NCBI GenBank assembly: GCA_937877655.1
Contig: CALFJC010000048.1
Coordinates: 1-34,628, forward strand
Direction of reading: 5' to 3'
Length of the DNA: 34,628 bases
Source: an uncultured Selenomonadales bacterium
GTDB taxonomy: Bacteria; Bacillota; Negativicutes; Selenomonadales; Selenomonadaceae
Shown here: positions 15,083 through 22,671 of the stretch, piece by piece
Position numbering within the stretch: position 1 is the first letter of the stretch
How the letters are laid out: every line of letters begins with the position of its first letter
The notes under the pieces: generated by a model
Told to the model about the DNA's origin: nothing
The model's input: only the letters and a program-made list of their open reading frames with translations
Databases searched by the model: none
Program-made: the position numbers and the translations under genes

Positions 15083-16201
15083 TTAATCGACGAAACGCGA
15101 CATCTGTTCTCCCGCTTTTAAAGCGGTTTTATTGATTTTTCCCGAAGAATTCAGCGGCAATTCTTTTACGAAAATAATTTCTTTCGGAGTTTCGGCAGGT
15201 TCCAACGCTTGCCGAATTATTTTTTTGTCGACTTTGCCGATGACATAAGCCGAAAAATTTTCTCCGCGAATTTTATCGGGAATTTTTACGACAGCCGCCG
15301 CCTCGACGCCTTCAATCGCCATGATTTTATTTTCAATCTCCGAACAAAAAATTTTCACGCCGCCGCGATTGATAAAATCTTCGCCGCGCCCCAAGAAAAT
15401 CAAATCGCCGTTTTCAATGCGCCCCATATCGCCGACGGTCGCGGGATTTTCAATACCGACTGCACGAAAAGGGGTATCGACATAAATTTTCCCTTCGCGA
15501 ATAAAAATTTTCACGCCGTCAAACGGCTTGCCGAGATTTTGAACTTCGGCGGCGTTTTCGGCAGAAATTTTTTTGTAAGTAATGAAACTCAACTCGCTCG
15601 CGCCGTAATAAAGAAAAATCTCCGCGCAGGGAAATTTTTTCATAAGCGAAAGACTCTGCGCGGCGGTCAAAATTTGCGAACCCGTAAAAATCGAACGGAT
15701 ATTTTTAAGCGGCTCGCCGTTCAGCAAAGTTAATTTTGTCGGCACGAGATAAATATTTGTCGCCTGTTCAATGAGTTTCAGCCAATATTTCGGAGAAAAT
15801 TTATCAGTCGTGAGGATTGAGCCGCCCGCGCCTAAAACTGCAAGAAAAGTATTCAAGTTGCCCGTGAAATTCAAATCGCCGTGCATAAAAACTTTTGAAT
15901 CTTCATCGACGCGGAAAATTTTATTTTGGACAGGGAAAAAATCAGCCCAACTTTCATAAGTGCGCGATAAAATTTTGGGATTTGCAGTCGAGCCGCTCGT
16001 TTTGACTTGAAAAACATTTGAACGATTAAATTTTTGCTCGCGGAAAAAATTCACGGCTTGCGAGATAAAGTTCCCGTCTTGAAAATTTTCTTCGACGGCG
16101 TCAAGAAATTTTTTGTAAGTAAAAGCTTGTTCGTCAACCTGCAAAAAAATTTTGTCGGAAAAAATTTCGGTTTTATCCTTGAGTAAATCGTAAAAATTCA
16201 T
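15083..16201 (-). CDS. ANL-superfamily AMP-dependent ligase (acyl-CoA synthetase-like)
   Basis: 372 residues; activates a carboxylate as acyl-AMP, probably for transfer to CoA or a carrier. Recognisable motifs are the P-loop TSGSTANPKIL (about residue 69), YYGASELSF (A5), the hinge GRGEDFINRGGVKIF (A8) and SSGKINKTALKAG (A10 Lys). It is about 100 residues shorter than usual; the region before the P-loop is cut down to about 65 residues, although the gene has a good start (GGAG before ATG 16201) and its own promoter. It resembles the short ligases found with fatty-acid or polyketide-like clusters, which fits the thiolase and hydratase genes about 1 kb upstream. Confidence 0.85.
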   Translation of the reverse strand: MNFYDLLKDKTEIFSDKIFLQVDEQAFTYKKFLDAVEENFQDGNFISQAVNFFREQKFNRSNVFQVKTSGSTANPKILSRTYESWADFFPVQNKIFRVDEDSKVFMHGDLNFTGNLNTFLAVLGAGGSILTTDKFSPKYWLKLIEQATNIYLVPTKLTLLNGEPLKNIRSIFTGSQILTAAQSLSLMKKFPCAEIFLYYGASELSFITYKKISAENAAEVQNLGKPFDGVKIFIREGKIYVDTPFRAVGIENPATVGDMGRIENGDLIFLGRGEDFINRGGVKIFCSEIENKIMAIEGVEAAAVVKIPDKIRGENFSAYVIGKVDKKIIRQALEPAETPKEIIFVKELPLNSSGKINKTALKAGEQMSRFVD

Positions 16202-16222
16202 AAAATCATCTCCGATATTGCG

Positions 16223-16251
16223 ATTTTATTTTAAAAACCCGTTCGCGTCAA
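16223..16251 (-). promoter_or_regulatory. Promoter of the AMP ligase
   Basis: TTGACG (16251-16246), a 17-bp spacer and TAAAAT (16228-16223) on the minus strand, 22 bp before the ATG. Confidence 0.7.
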
Positions 16252-16253
16252 CG

Positions 16254-16287
16254 AAAAAAGCCTCTCAAACTTTGTGAGAGACTTTTT
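16254..16287. terminator. Bidirectional terminator between MITE and AMP ligase
   Basis: CTCTCA (16262-16267) pairs with TGAGAG (16275-16280). T runs flank the stem on both strands. It probably served the oxidoreductase gene before the MITE inserted between them. Confidence 0.7.
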
Positions 16288-16384
16288 AGGGGCTGTTAGC
16301 AAACTCTGACAGTGACGGTTATTTTTCCAATCGAAAAAATTCCTCGTCACATTATGACTTTGAGTTTACCAACACGATCTAAAA
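16287..16384. mobile_element. 98-bp MITE with IS5-like ends
   Basis: The left end reads TAGGGGCTGTTAGCAAACTC (16287-16306). The right end, read inward on the minus strand, starts TAGATCGTGTTGGTAAACTC and matches at about 14 of 20 positions. The interior contains a second inverted pair, GTGACG and CGTCAC. The ends also match those of the IS remnant at 9799-10077 (TAGGnnCTGTTnGnAAA). There is no coding capacity, and both ends start with TA. Confidence 0.65.
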
Positions 16385-16402
16385 GAAAAATTTGCGATTA
16401 AA

Positions 16403-17032
16403 TTACTCGCTTAACACCGAAATTCGCTTTTGAATATTTTTTCCGTTGACAACTTCATCAATCACGGCAACAGCATAATCGGCATAACTTATGAAACTTT
16501 CGCCCTTGCTGTTGAGGGTAAATTCTTCGCCGGCGAGAATATATTTTCCGGTACGTTCGCCGTCGGCTCTGAAATCAGCCGCCGGGCTGATGAAAGTCCA
16601 TTTAACGTCGTTGCGTTCGCGCAATTCGTCAAGTGCCTTTGCTTGCGCCGCCGCCAAAGGTTTAAAAGCTTCGGGGAAATTCGGAGCGTCCATAACCTGC
16701 GCGGTGTGTTCGGGATTTGTGTACAAACTTCCCGCGCCGCCGACGACCAAAAGGCGAATATCGGTTCCGCTGAGTAAATCGCAGAGATGCTTAAGGGTTT
16801 TTGAATGCAGAGGAAGAGTTTCGGGCGTCCACGCGCCGAAGGCATCAATAACCGCGTCGAAATTTTTCAAATCGTCCTTTTGCAACTCGAAAATATCTTT
16901 CACGACAAATTTTTCAGCCGCCGATTTATTTTCGCCGCGAACAAAAGCCGTGACATCAAGCCCGCGCTTGACTGCCTCCGCCGTAATTTTACTTCCTGCG
17001 CGCCCGTTTGCTCCGATAACAGCCGTTTTCAT
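16403..17032 (-). CDS. NAD(P)-binding oxidoreductase, NmrA/YwnB-like
   Basis: 209 residues with an atypical short-chain dehydrogenase fold. The dinucleotide loop is MKTAVIGANGRAGSKITAEA at the N-terminus. It continues with AVIDAFGAWTPE, LLVVGGAGSLY and WTFISPAADFRADGERTG, and ends near the sequence FISYADYAVAVIDEV. The YxxxK motif of classical SDRs is not evident, as in the NAD(P)H-binding (NmrA-like) group. Such proteins act as small reductases or redox sensors, and the substrate is unknown. The ATG at 17032 follows TTGGAGG. It has its own promoter at 17063-17090 and is followed by the MITE. Confidence 0.85.
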   Translation of the reverse strand: MKTAVIGANGRAGSKITAEAVKRGLDVTAFVRGENKSAAEKFVVKDIFELQKDDLKNFDAVIDAFGAWTPETLPLHSKTLKHLCDLLSGTDIRLLVVGGAGSLYTNPEHTAQVMDAPNFPEAFKPLAAAQAKALDELRERNDVKWTFISPAADFRADGERTGKYILAGEEFTLNSKGESFISYADYAVAVIDEVVNGKNIQKRISVLSE

Positions 17033-17062
17033 ATGAATTCCTCCAATTTTTAAGTTGCCCGA

Positions 17063-17090
17063 ATTATAATCTCTCGACAAAATAATTCAA
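17063..17090 (-). promoter_or_regulatory. Promoter of the NmrA-like gene
   Basis: TTGAAT (17090-17085), a 16-bp spacer and TATAAT (17068-17063) on the minus strand, starting just after the thiolase stop. Confidence 0.7.
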
Positions 17091-17096
17091 GATTTT

Positions 17097-18224
17097 TTAT
17101 GAACGAATAAGAATTGCATCGCCCGTGCCGCCCGCGCCCGCAATCGAAATCAAGCCCAAGTTATTTTCTTTAAGGCAAGCAAGCAAATGAATCAGAAGAA
17201 TTGCGCCGCTCGCGCCGTAAGGATGTCCGTAAGCCAACGCGCCGCCGAGCGAATTAAATTTTTTCACAAGATTAGGATGCGCCCGTTCAAAAAGGACATC
17301 AATCACGGCAAAAGCTTCGTTAAATTCAATCGCGCCGAGATTTTCATAGGACAAATTATTTTTGGCTAAAAGTTTATCGGCGACGGCTTGAGCACCGCGA
17401 GGACTTTCCAAAGGATTTACTCCGCCCGTTGCAACGTCAAGAATCTGCGCGGCGGGCGAAAAATTATTTTGTCGAACGAAATTTTCACTCGCCAAAACAA
17501 CGAAGGCGGCACCGTCATTAATTCGGCAGGCATTGGCGGCGGAGATAACGGAATTTTTTCCGAGCGGCAACGGAGCACGGGCTAAAATTTTTTGCGAAAG
17601 ATTTTTTATGCCCGTATCTTCGCTGACGCCCGCAATTTCGACGATAAAATTTTTCAAAAGATTTTTGGCATTGGCGGCGCGTTGATGACTGATTAAAGCC
17701 CAAGCGTCGAGTTCGTCTTTGGAAATATTTTCGGCTTCGGCGACGCGCTGAGCTCCTTTCAACATTGCAAGCGGATCAATTTCGTTCGGAGAAAATTGCG
17801 CCGTCCGATAACCGCCTTGAACTTCTTCAGCCGTCAAAAAAAATCGTTCGTCATTGCGATTGTAAATCCTCAAAGGTTGCAGAGAAGAACTTTCCGCGCC
17901 GCCCGCAATGATTATTTCGGCGAGCCCGCAAGAAATTTTGGCAAAAGCCAAAGAAATTGCCGCCGCGCCGCTTGCACATTGTCTGTCGACAGTCAAAGCC
18001 GCCGTCGAATCGTCAAAGCCCGCAAGCAAAGTCATCAGCCGCGAAATATTTCCGCCCGTGCCGACCGCATTTCCGCAAATAATTTCGTCAACGCGGTTGA
18101 GAGAAAATTTTTCGCGAAGAGCCTTCAAAACTTCCGCGCCAAAAACTTCGGGGCGAATATTTTTAAATTTCGTATTGGCAACGACAATCGGCGTCCTTAA
18201 ACCGCCCAAGATATAAACTTTCAT
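17097..18224 (-). CDS. Thiolase-family protein lacking the second catalytic cysteine
   Basis: 375 residues of the thiolase fold, which makes or cleaves beta-ketoacyl-CoA. The nucleophile is present (Cys83 in RQCASGAAAI), as are FNEAFAVI and the His in YGHPYGASGA (His334). In ordinary thiolases a second Cys in a C-x-G-G-G motif near the C-terminus acts as the acid/base. Here the aligned segment reads SIAGAGGTGDA, so Ala362 takes its place. The protein may be a condensing enzyme with altered chemistry, or it may be losing function. It overlaps the hydratase-like gene (ATGA), which shows a shared operon. Confidence 0.88.
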   Translation of the reverse strand: MKVYILGGLRTPIVVANTKFKNIRPEVFGAEVLKALREKFSLNRVDEIICGNAVGTGGNISRLMTLLAGFDDSTAALTVDRQCASGAAAISLAFAKISCGLAEIIIAGGAESSSLQPLRIYNRNDERFFLTAEEVQGGYRTAQFSPNEIDPLAMLKGAQRVAEAENISKDELDAWALISHQRAANAKNLLKNFIVEIAGVSEDTGIKNLSQKILARAPLPLGKNSVISAANACRINDGAAFVVLASENFVRQNNFSPAAQILDVATGGVNPLESPRGAQAVADKLLAKNNLSYENLGAIEFNEAFAVIDVLFERAHPNLVKKFNSLGGALAYGHPYGASGAILLIHLLACLKENNLGLISIAGAGGTGDAILIRS

Positions 18225-18709
18225 GACATTTCACCTAAAACTTTTTTGTCGTCCGCGCAGGTTATTTCAAATCGCTTGTCAAAAATTTTTAACGTCAACG
18301 GTTCACCTGTCGTGATAAAATTTTTAAAGCGGAGTTTCAACTCTTTGCACGCCGAAAATTCCGCGCAGATTTTTTCCAAGATTAAAAAGGCGGGGACAAT
18401 CGGCGGATGAATTTTATTTTTATCGCCGACCGCCGCAACGAAATTTAAAATTTCTTCCGTCGAGAATGTTCGCCAAAAATTTTCGGCGGGAGATTTTTTG
18501 TCGGGAAATTTTAAATCACTGCGCGGACGAATCATTTTTACAAAAACTTCCGCGTCGGACGAAGCGGCTCGCAAAATCACTCGCGAAGAAAAATTTTTTA
18601 CAATCTCCGCGCCCGAAGAAAATTTTCCGCGCCGAAAAATTATTTCGATAATCACAAAGTCGGCGAACTCTTCAAAGGCAGTTAGTTTTTTTGCCAGCTC
18701 CCCAATCAT
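18221..18709 (-). CDS. MaoC-like hot-dog protein (probable enoyl-CoA hydratase-like)
   Basis: 162 residues. The middle and C-terminal part fits the MaoC/R-hydratase pattern: FSTEEILNFVAAVGDKNKIH (the Asp/His hydratase site, normally GDxNPIH), then PPIVPAFLILEKI and LRFKNFITTGEPLTL. The N-terminal 75 residues are not recognised. Hydratases of this type add water to trans-2-enoyl-CoA. Together with the coupled thiolase and the nearby AMP ligase it suggests a small acyl chain-building or chain-degrading pathway. The start at 18709 has no clear ribosome site and lies in an AATTAGGAATGA-type repeat, so the true 5' end is uncertain. Confidence 0.65.
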   Translation of the reverse strand: MIGELAKKLTAFEEFADFVIIEIIFRRGKFSSGAEIVKNFSSRVILRAASSDAEVFVKMIRPRSDLKFPDKKSPAENFWRTFSTEEILNFVAAVGDKNKIHPPIVPAFLILEKICAEFSACKELKLRFKNFITTGEPLTLKIFDKRFEITCADDKKVLGEMS

Positions 18710-18737
18710 TCCTAATTCATCATTCCTAATTCCTAAT

Positions 18738-18767
18738 TAAAAAAATTGCCCGCCTTTCGACGAGCAA
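18738..18767 (-). terminator. Terminator of the FliD-like gene
   Basis: On the minus strand TTGCTCGTC pairs with GGCGGGCAA (with G-U pairs) around GAAA, followed by seven T. Confidence 0.7.
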
Positions 18768-18825
18768 AATTTATTTCGACAAAAAATTTTTCAAACCATT
18801 ACGCATTACGAATTACGCATTGCTT

Positions 18826-19629
18826 TTAAAGCATCATGTTGAGGAGGTTGCCCATGTTTGCATAAGCCGCCATGTTTTGATAAGCTTTTCCGGTGTAAAG
18901 CGAGGCGGCGTTGATTTGATCTCCGAGCATCGCCTGCGCGGTCGGGAAAAGTCTGTCCGCCTGACTGTTGGCAAAAGAAATGTGACTTTCAACTTTGCCC
19001 GCGAGCCCGTCACTGCCGAGAATGCTTGAAACTCTGTCGGGATTTTCGACAATGGCATTGGCAAGAATTTCTTCATTAATTTCGAGCATGCCGCCCGTGC
19101 CGACAGTCAAACCGATAGATTCATAAGCGGAGGCGCGATAGCCGGCGTCGTTGAAAGTGTTCGCCAGATTTTCCACGCGCTTTGAAACGGAGGCATTGTC
19201 GTTTAAAAATTTGAGCGAAGTATTATAATCGCTGACAAATTCGTTGACGACATCAAGTGCCGCCTGCAAATCTTTGCTGTAAGTGGTTTTTGTGGAGACA
19301 ATTCCGTTTTCGTCGGTGGTTTCGGTGTTGGTTATCGCGCCTTCCTTTGCGACGCTGAAGCTGTACTTTGCAACTTCTTTTGAAGATTTGCCGAGAGCGT
19401 CCATGTTCTCCTTGAATTCGGCGTTGAAAGTGTTCTTCGCCTCGTCGTAGCTTGCCAAAACCGCTTTGAGATTTGCATTAATCTCACTCAAGCCCGCCAG
19501 AGAACTCTGCGCGTTGGATTGATAATTGCCGTAAGCATTCCACAGCCGAGCGATTGAATCTTGCTTTTTGTTTTGCGTGTTGTTGAACAGCCAACTGTAG
19601 TCGTTGCCTATCGGATTGATTCCTGCCAT
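18826..19629 (-). CDS. FliD-like protein (short flagellar-cap-related)
   Basis: 267 residues. The stretch YESIGLTVGTGGMLEINEEIL, then NAIVENPDRVSSILGSDGLAG, is the classic FliD C-terminal pattern (GLTxxxxGxLxIDxxxLxxAL, then NPxxVxxLF). Helical regions with heptad-like spacing surround it (KDLQAALDVVNEFVSDYNTS). True FliD proteins usually exceed 450 residues and have an N-terminal D0 helix motif, so this is a truncated or specialised relative. It lacks a signal peptide, as flagellar export substrates do. ATG 19629 follows AAGGTG. It has its own promoter and terminator and faces away from the LptD genes. No other flagellar gene is in the window. Confidence 0.65.
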   Translation of the reverse strand: MAGINPIGNDYSWLFNNTQNKKQDSIARLWNAYGNYQSNAQSSLAGLSEINANLKAVLASYDEAKNTFNAEFKENMDALGKSSKEVAKYSFSVAKEGAITNTETTDENGIVSTKTTYSKDLQAALDVVNEFVSDYNTSLKFLNDNASVSKRVENLANTFNDAGYRASAYESIGLTVGTGGMLEINEEILANAIVENPDRVSSILGSDGLAGKVESHISFANSQADRLFPTAQAMLGDQINAASLYTGKAYQNMAAYANMGNLLNMML

Positions 19630-19677
19630 TTTAATCACCTTCCTTGAATCAAAATCTTTCCTTAAAACTGTATGCTG

Positions 19678-19706
19678 ATTTTACAATATTTATCGGCGGG
19701 TTGCAA
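19678..19706 (-). promoter_or_regulatory. Promoter of the FliD-like gene
   Basis: TTGCAA (19706-19701), a 17-bp spacer and TAAAAT (19683-19678) on the minus strand. Confidence 0.65.
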
Positions 19707-19722
19707 GAAATTTTTCAAGGCG

Positions 19723-19752
19723 TTGCAGAAAATGGCAGATACCTGCTATAAT
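19723..19752 (+). promoter_or_regulatory. Promoter of the exported protein-lptD operon
   Basis: TTGCAG (19723-19728), an 18-bp spacer and an extended -10, TGCTATAAT, with TATAAT at 19747-19752. It diverges from the FliD-like promoter. Confidence 0.7.
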
Positions 19753-19783
19753 TCGTAAAAAAAATATCGCGGAGGGAATTGTG

Positions 19784-20908
19784 ATGAGTTGGAAGAAATT
19801 TTTATGCGGAGCAGTGGCGGCGTCGATGATTTTTTCCGCGTCGATGTTCTGCTCTGCGGCGGAAGAATCGGCAAATGCCAAGCTCGCAAGAATTGAGATT
19901 GACACTTACGGCACGGAGCAGAGCGGCGCGCTTTTGGACAGAATCAGCCGCCTTGAAAAAAGTTACAGCGGACGAAATATGAGCGGCAACATGAACGCCC
20001 GCATTGAGGCGATTTACGATACACTTTACGACAGCGCGGAGCCGGGAATTTTGGCGAAGATAAATGTTTTGGAATGGAATTTGAATCATGAAGTTGCAAC
20101 CGGCGGAATTGATTCTAGACTTGTCGCGTTGGAAAATCAAATCACGGGAAAAACTTTGGAGGGAACTTTCAACGAAAGAATTCGTGCGCTTGCCAAAGCT
20201 TCTTACGGCGCGGAAATTTTGCCGATGGCGCAAGTTCAAATCCCCGCAAATACTCTGATAAAAGTTGTGACGACCGCGCCCGTCAGTTCAAAAGTTTTGC
20301 AGGAAGGCGATACGATTCCCGTCAAAGTTGCCGAAGATGTCTTTATCGAAGACACTTTGATTTTCACGAGAGGTTTGACGGGCGAAGGCGTTGTTACGAA
20401 TGTTCGACGCGCCAAACACATTTTCAGCAACGGGAAAATCGAAACGGATTTTTACAATCTCAAAAGCCTTGACGGGCAGGACATAAAAATTTTTTCGGGC
20501 GCGGAAGCCGCCGAGGCAATGGCGAATAATTCGATGGCTCGCGGCTTGAGTCTGGTCGGACAAACTTTTTCGGGAAAAAATAAAGAGCTTGAGGAAGTTT
20601 TGGTTCGCGGAAAAAATATCGATTTGCCGGCGGGCGTTGAACTTTACGTTCAGACAAAGGAGCCCGTTGTAGTTTACGGCTTGGGAAAAAATGTTGTTTA
20701 TGAAACTCTCGTTGAAGAAAATTCCGTCGTCGAACAGCCCGTTACAGAAAAGCCCGTTGTCGAAGAAGTTTTGGTTGAAACGGAAAAGTCGAACGAACCT
20801 TATCCCGAACTTAATCCCGAAGATTATGAAACCGCGCCGCAAATTGAAGAAGGCAAAAATCTTGAAGGTTATGACGGAGAAATTATTGAGATTATTGACG
20901 AGGAATAA
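19784..20908 (+). CDS. Exported protein of unknown function, in operon with lptD
   Basis: 374 residues. A Sec signal peptide covers about residues 1-26 (KKFLCGAVAASMIFSASMF, with a cleavage candidate after CSAA). A helical region with repeated leucine-rich turns follows (LDRISRLEKSYSGRNMSGN, ERIRALAKASYG). A beta-rich central part (about 145-290) contains PANTLIKVVTTAPVSSKVLQ and FTRGLTGEGVVTNVRRAKH. The C-terminal 60 residues are acidic and rich in Val, Pro and Glu. No known family is recognised. ATG 19784 follows GGAGGG. The stop is 2 bp from the lptD start, which suggests a role in outer-membrane biogenesis. Confidence 0.8.
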   Translation: MSWKKFLCGAVAASMIFSASMFCSAAEESANAKLARIEIDTYGTEQSGALLDRISRLEKSYSGRNMSGNMNARIEAIYDTLYDSAEPGILAKINVLEWNLNHEVATGGIDSRLVALENQITGKTLEGTFNERIRALAKASYGAEILPMAQVQIPANTLIKVVTTAPVSSKVLQEGDTIPVKVAEDVFIEDTLIFTRGLTGEGVVTNVRRAKHIFSNGKIETDFYNLKSLDGQDIKIFSGAEAAEAMANNSMARGLSLVGQTFSGKNKELEEVLVRGKNIDLPAGVELYVQTKEPVVVYGLGKNVVYETLVEENSVVEQPVTEKPVVEEVLVETEKSNEPYPELNPEDYETAPQIEEGKNLEGYDGEIIEIIDEE

Positions 20909-20910
20909 CG

Positions 20911-22434
20911 ATGAAAAAATTTTTGGGCGTCGTATGTGCCGCGCTTTTTTTCACTTCGACGGCGGAAGCAGTTTACGAAGCAAAATCGGACACGGGCACG
21001 GAATTTTTTAACTTCATAGAAAATCGGCGGCGAGAAATTCGAGAGCAACAGCTGACCGAAGAACAGGAAAAACTTTTAGCCGACATTGCCGAAGCCAAAG
21101 AGCAACTGCCGCAAGAACAAAAGGAAGGAGATCCTGTTCCCGCCGTTTTCGAGGGCGATGATTTGGTTTATTACTCCAACAGCGGCGAATTCATTGCGAC
21201 GGGCAAAGTCGATATAATTCAGCTTGACGGCTATCGTTTTCAGAGCGAAGAAGCGACGGGCAACATTAAGGATCAAGTCGTCCGTGTTGAAGATAAAGCG
21301 CATGTTTTGCAGTTGACGCCCGGCGCACCGCGAGTCACTCTTGACGGCTATAAAACCGTTTATAATTACGGAAAAAAAACCGGCAGCATGGGCGCGGCGA
21401 ACGGAAAAGTCGGCGAATATTATTTGACGGGCAAACGTTTTGAATTTTATCCCGATCATATCGTCGTTTACAACGGCACGCAGACAAAATGCGGCGCGAA
21501 AAGTCCCGATTATCATTTGAGCGCGGAGCGAATTGAAATTTGGCCCGAACAGGTTATGAAAATGTACAACGTCAAATTTCTTGTCAAAGGAAATGTTGTC
21601 GGCTCGCGAGAGTACATGGAGCGGAAATTTGAAGACGAAGGCGAAAATTATTTTCCGCGTGTCGGCTACAATTCGGATCACGGCGTTTATATCCGCGACG
21701 ATTTTAAAATTCCTCTCAAGAAAAATTTGGATTTGGTTATCGGCGCGTATGTCGAAACCAAAAAAGGCGTCCGCAGTAACGCCGAACTGAGATATTCAAA
21801 CAGAAATTTTATGGGGCGGCTTAAATACGGTTTTTACGATGACAGCGACGCCCGTTGGATTCAAAAAGAACCTTCGCTGGATTTGTATTATTCTCGTCCG
21901 ATAAAGAGTTTGCCGCTGAGTTACAGCTTGGAGGCGGAGTATGGTCATTGGCGGCAAAATGCAATTTCCAGCACGCATCAGGAGTACGAAGCTTATTTGT
22001 ATCACGATCCGATTTTTATGGGAAAATATATGTTGTTTCTGAACACGGGCTACAAAATCACGAAGGACGACGCCAAAAATGTTAAGAACGGCGAAACAAC
22101 CGTTCACGGCATGAACTGGAATGTTTTGCTCGGCAGAGAGTTTAACGACAGACTTGCGGCTTACGTCGGCTATTCCTACGAAAAAAATAACTCCAAGAAT
22201 TCTGTTTTTGATTTCGATTTGGATGATTACTCGAAGAAACTTCAGGCGGGCGTGAGTTATTTTTTAACGCCGAAAGATCGTTTGGTTATCGGTTATAAAA
22301 TGAATGTCGACAACCACAAAATGGACGACATAGATTATTATTGGTATCACGATTTGCATTGTTCGCAGACGGTTCTTCGTTGGCGCGGCAAGCGTAAAAA
22401 ATTGGAAGTTCATTGGGAGTTTGTGCCGTGGTAA
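20911..22434 (+). CDS. lptD: LPS-assembly outer-membrane protein LptD (OstA family)
   Basis: 507 residues. A signal peptide (MKKFLGVVCAALFFTSTAEA) is followed by a Glu/Gln-rich helix. An OstA/LptA-like beta-taco domain lies at about residues 78-200 (VFEGDDLVYYSNSGEFIATG, QSEEATGNIKDQVVR). The rest is a beta-barrel of alternating aromatic strands (GRLKYGFYDDSDARW, SYSLEAEYGHW, LAAYVGYSYEKNN) ending in an aromatic residue (EFVPW). LptD inserts LPS into the outer leaflet with LptE. This form is much shorter than the roughly 780 residues of E. coli, as is usual in Negativicutes. It is strong evidence that the host is diderm. Confidence 0.88.
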   Translation: MKKFLGVVCAALFFTSTAEAVYEAKSDTGTEFFNFIENRRREIREQQLTEEQEKLLADIAEAKEQLPQEQKEGDPVPAVFEGDDLVYYSNSGEFIATGKVDIIQLDGYRFQSEEATGNIKDQVVRVEDKAHVLQLTPGAPRVTLDGYKTVYNYGKKTGSMGAANGKVGEYYLTGKRFEFYPDHIVVYNGTQTKCGAKSPDYHLSAERIEIWPEQVMKMYNVKFLVKGNVVGSREYMERKFEDEGENYFPRVGYNSDHGVYIRDDFKIPLKKNLDLVIGAYVETKKGVRSNAELRYSNRNFMGRLKYGFYDDSDARWIQKEPSLDLYYSRPIKSLPLSYSLEAEYGHWRQNAISSTHQEYEAYLYHDPIFMGKYMLFLNTGYKITKDDAKNVKNGETTVHGMNWNVLLGREFNDRLAAYVGYSYEKNNSKNSVFDFDLDDYSKKLQAGVSYFLTPKDRLVIGYKMNVDNHKMDDIDYYWYHDLHCSQTVLRWRGKRKKLEVHWEFVPW

Positions 22435-22517
22435 TCCCCTTTTTTCTAAAGTGGATTCGCAAAACCATCTCGGCTTCTCATTTCGTTTGAGTTTGAAATA
22501 ATTTTTATGTATAGGAT

Positions 22518-22627
22518 CAACTTTTTCTTTGCTCGCCCAAAGAAAAAGTTGCAAAAAGAAAGGGCATTCGCCCCGCAATAGAAACATCCTGTTTCTGTTG
22601 CGGGCGGGCGCACGTCCTGTGCGCCCG
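22518..22627. repeat. Three consecutive hairpins (palindromic intergenic element)
   Basis: Hairpin 1 has perfect 14-nt arms, 22518-22531 and 22538-22551, with loop CTCGCC. Hairpin 2 has 15-nt arms with one mismatch, 22572-22586 and 22590-22604, with loop TCC. Hairpin 3 has 9-bp arms, 22605-22613 and 22619-22627, with loop GTCCT. None has a clean T run, so they are not typical terminators. The remainder of 22435-22671 holds a weak possible promoter (TTGAGT 22487-22492, TATAGG 22510-22515) and no gene. Confidence 0.75.
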
Positions 22628-22671
22628 TGTCTCACCTTTCATTACGCATTGCTTTTAGGGGAATATTTTTT

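Noticed and set aside
15209..15733. 174-codon open frame on the plus strand
   Set aside because: Antisense to the AMP ligase, with no start signal or domain.
22518..22627. CRISPR-like repeats
   Set aside because: The three hairpins have different sequences and no spacers of regular length.
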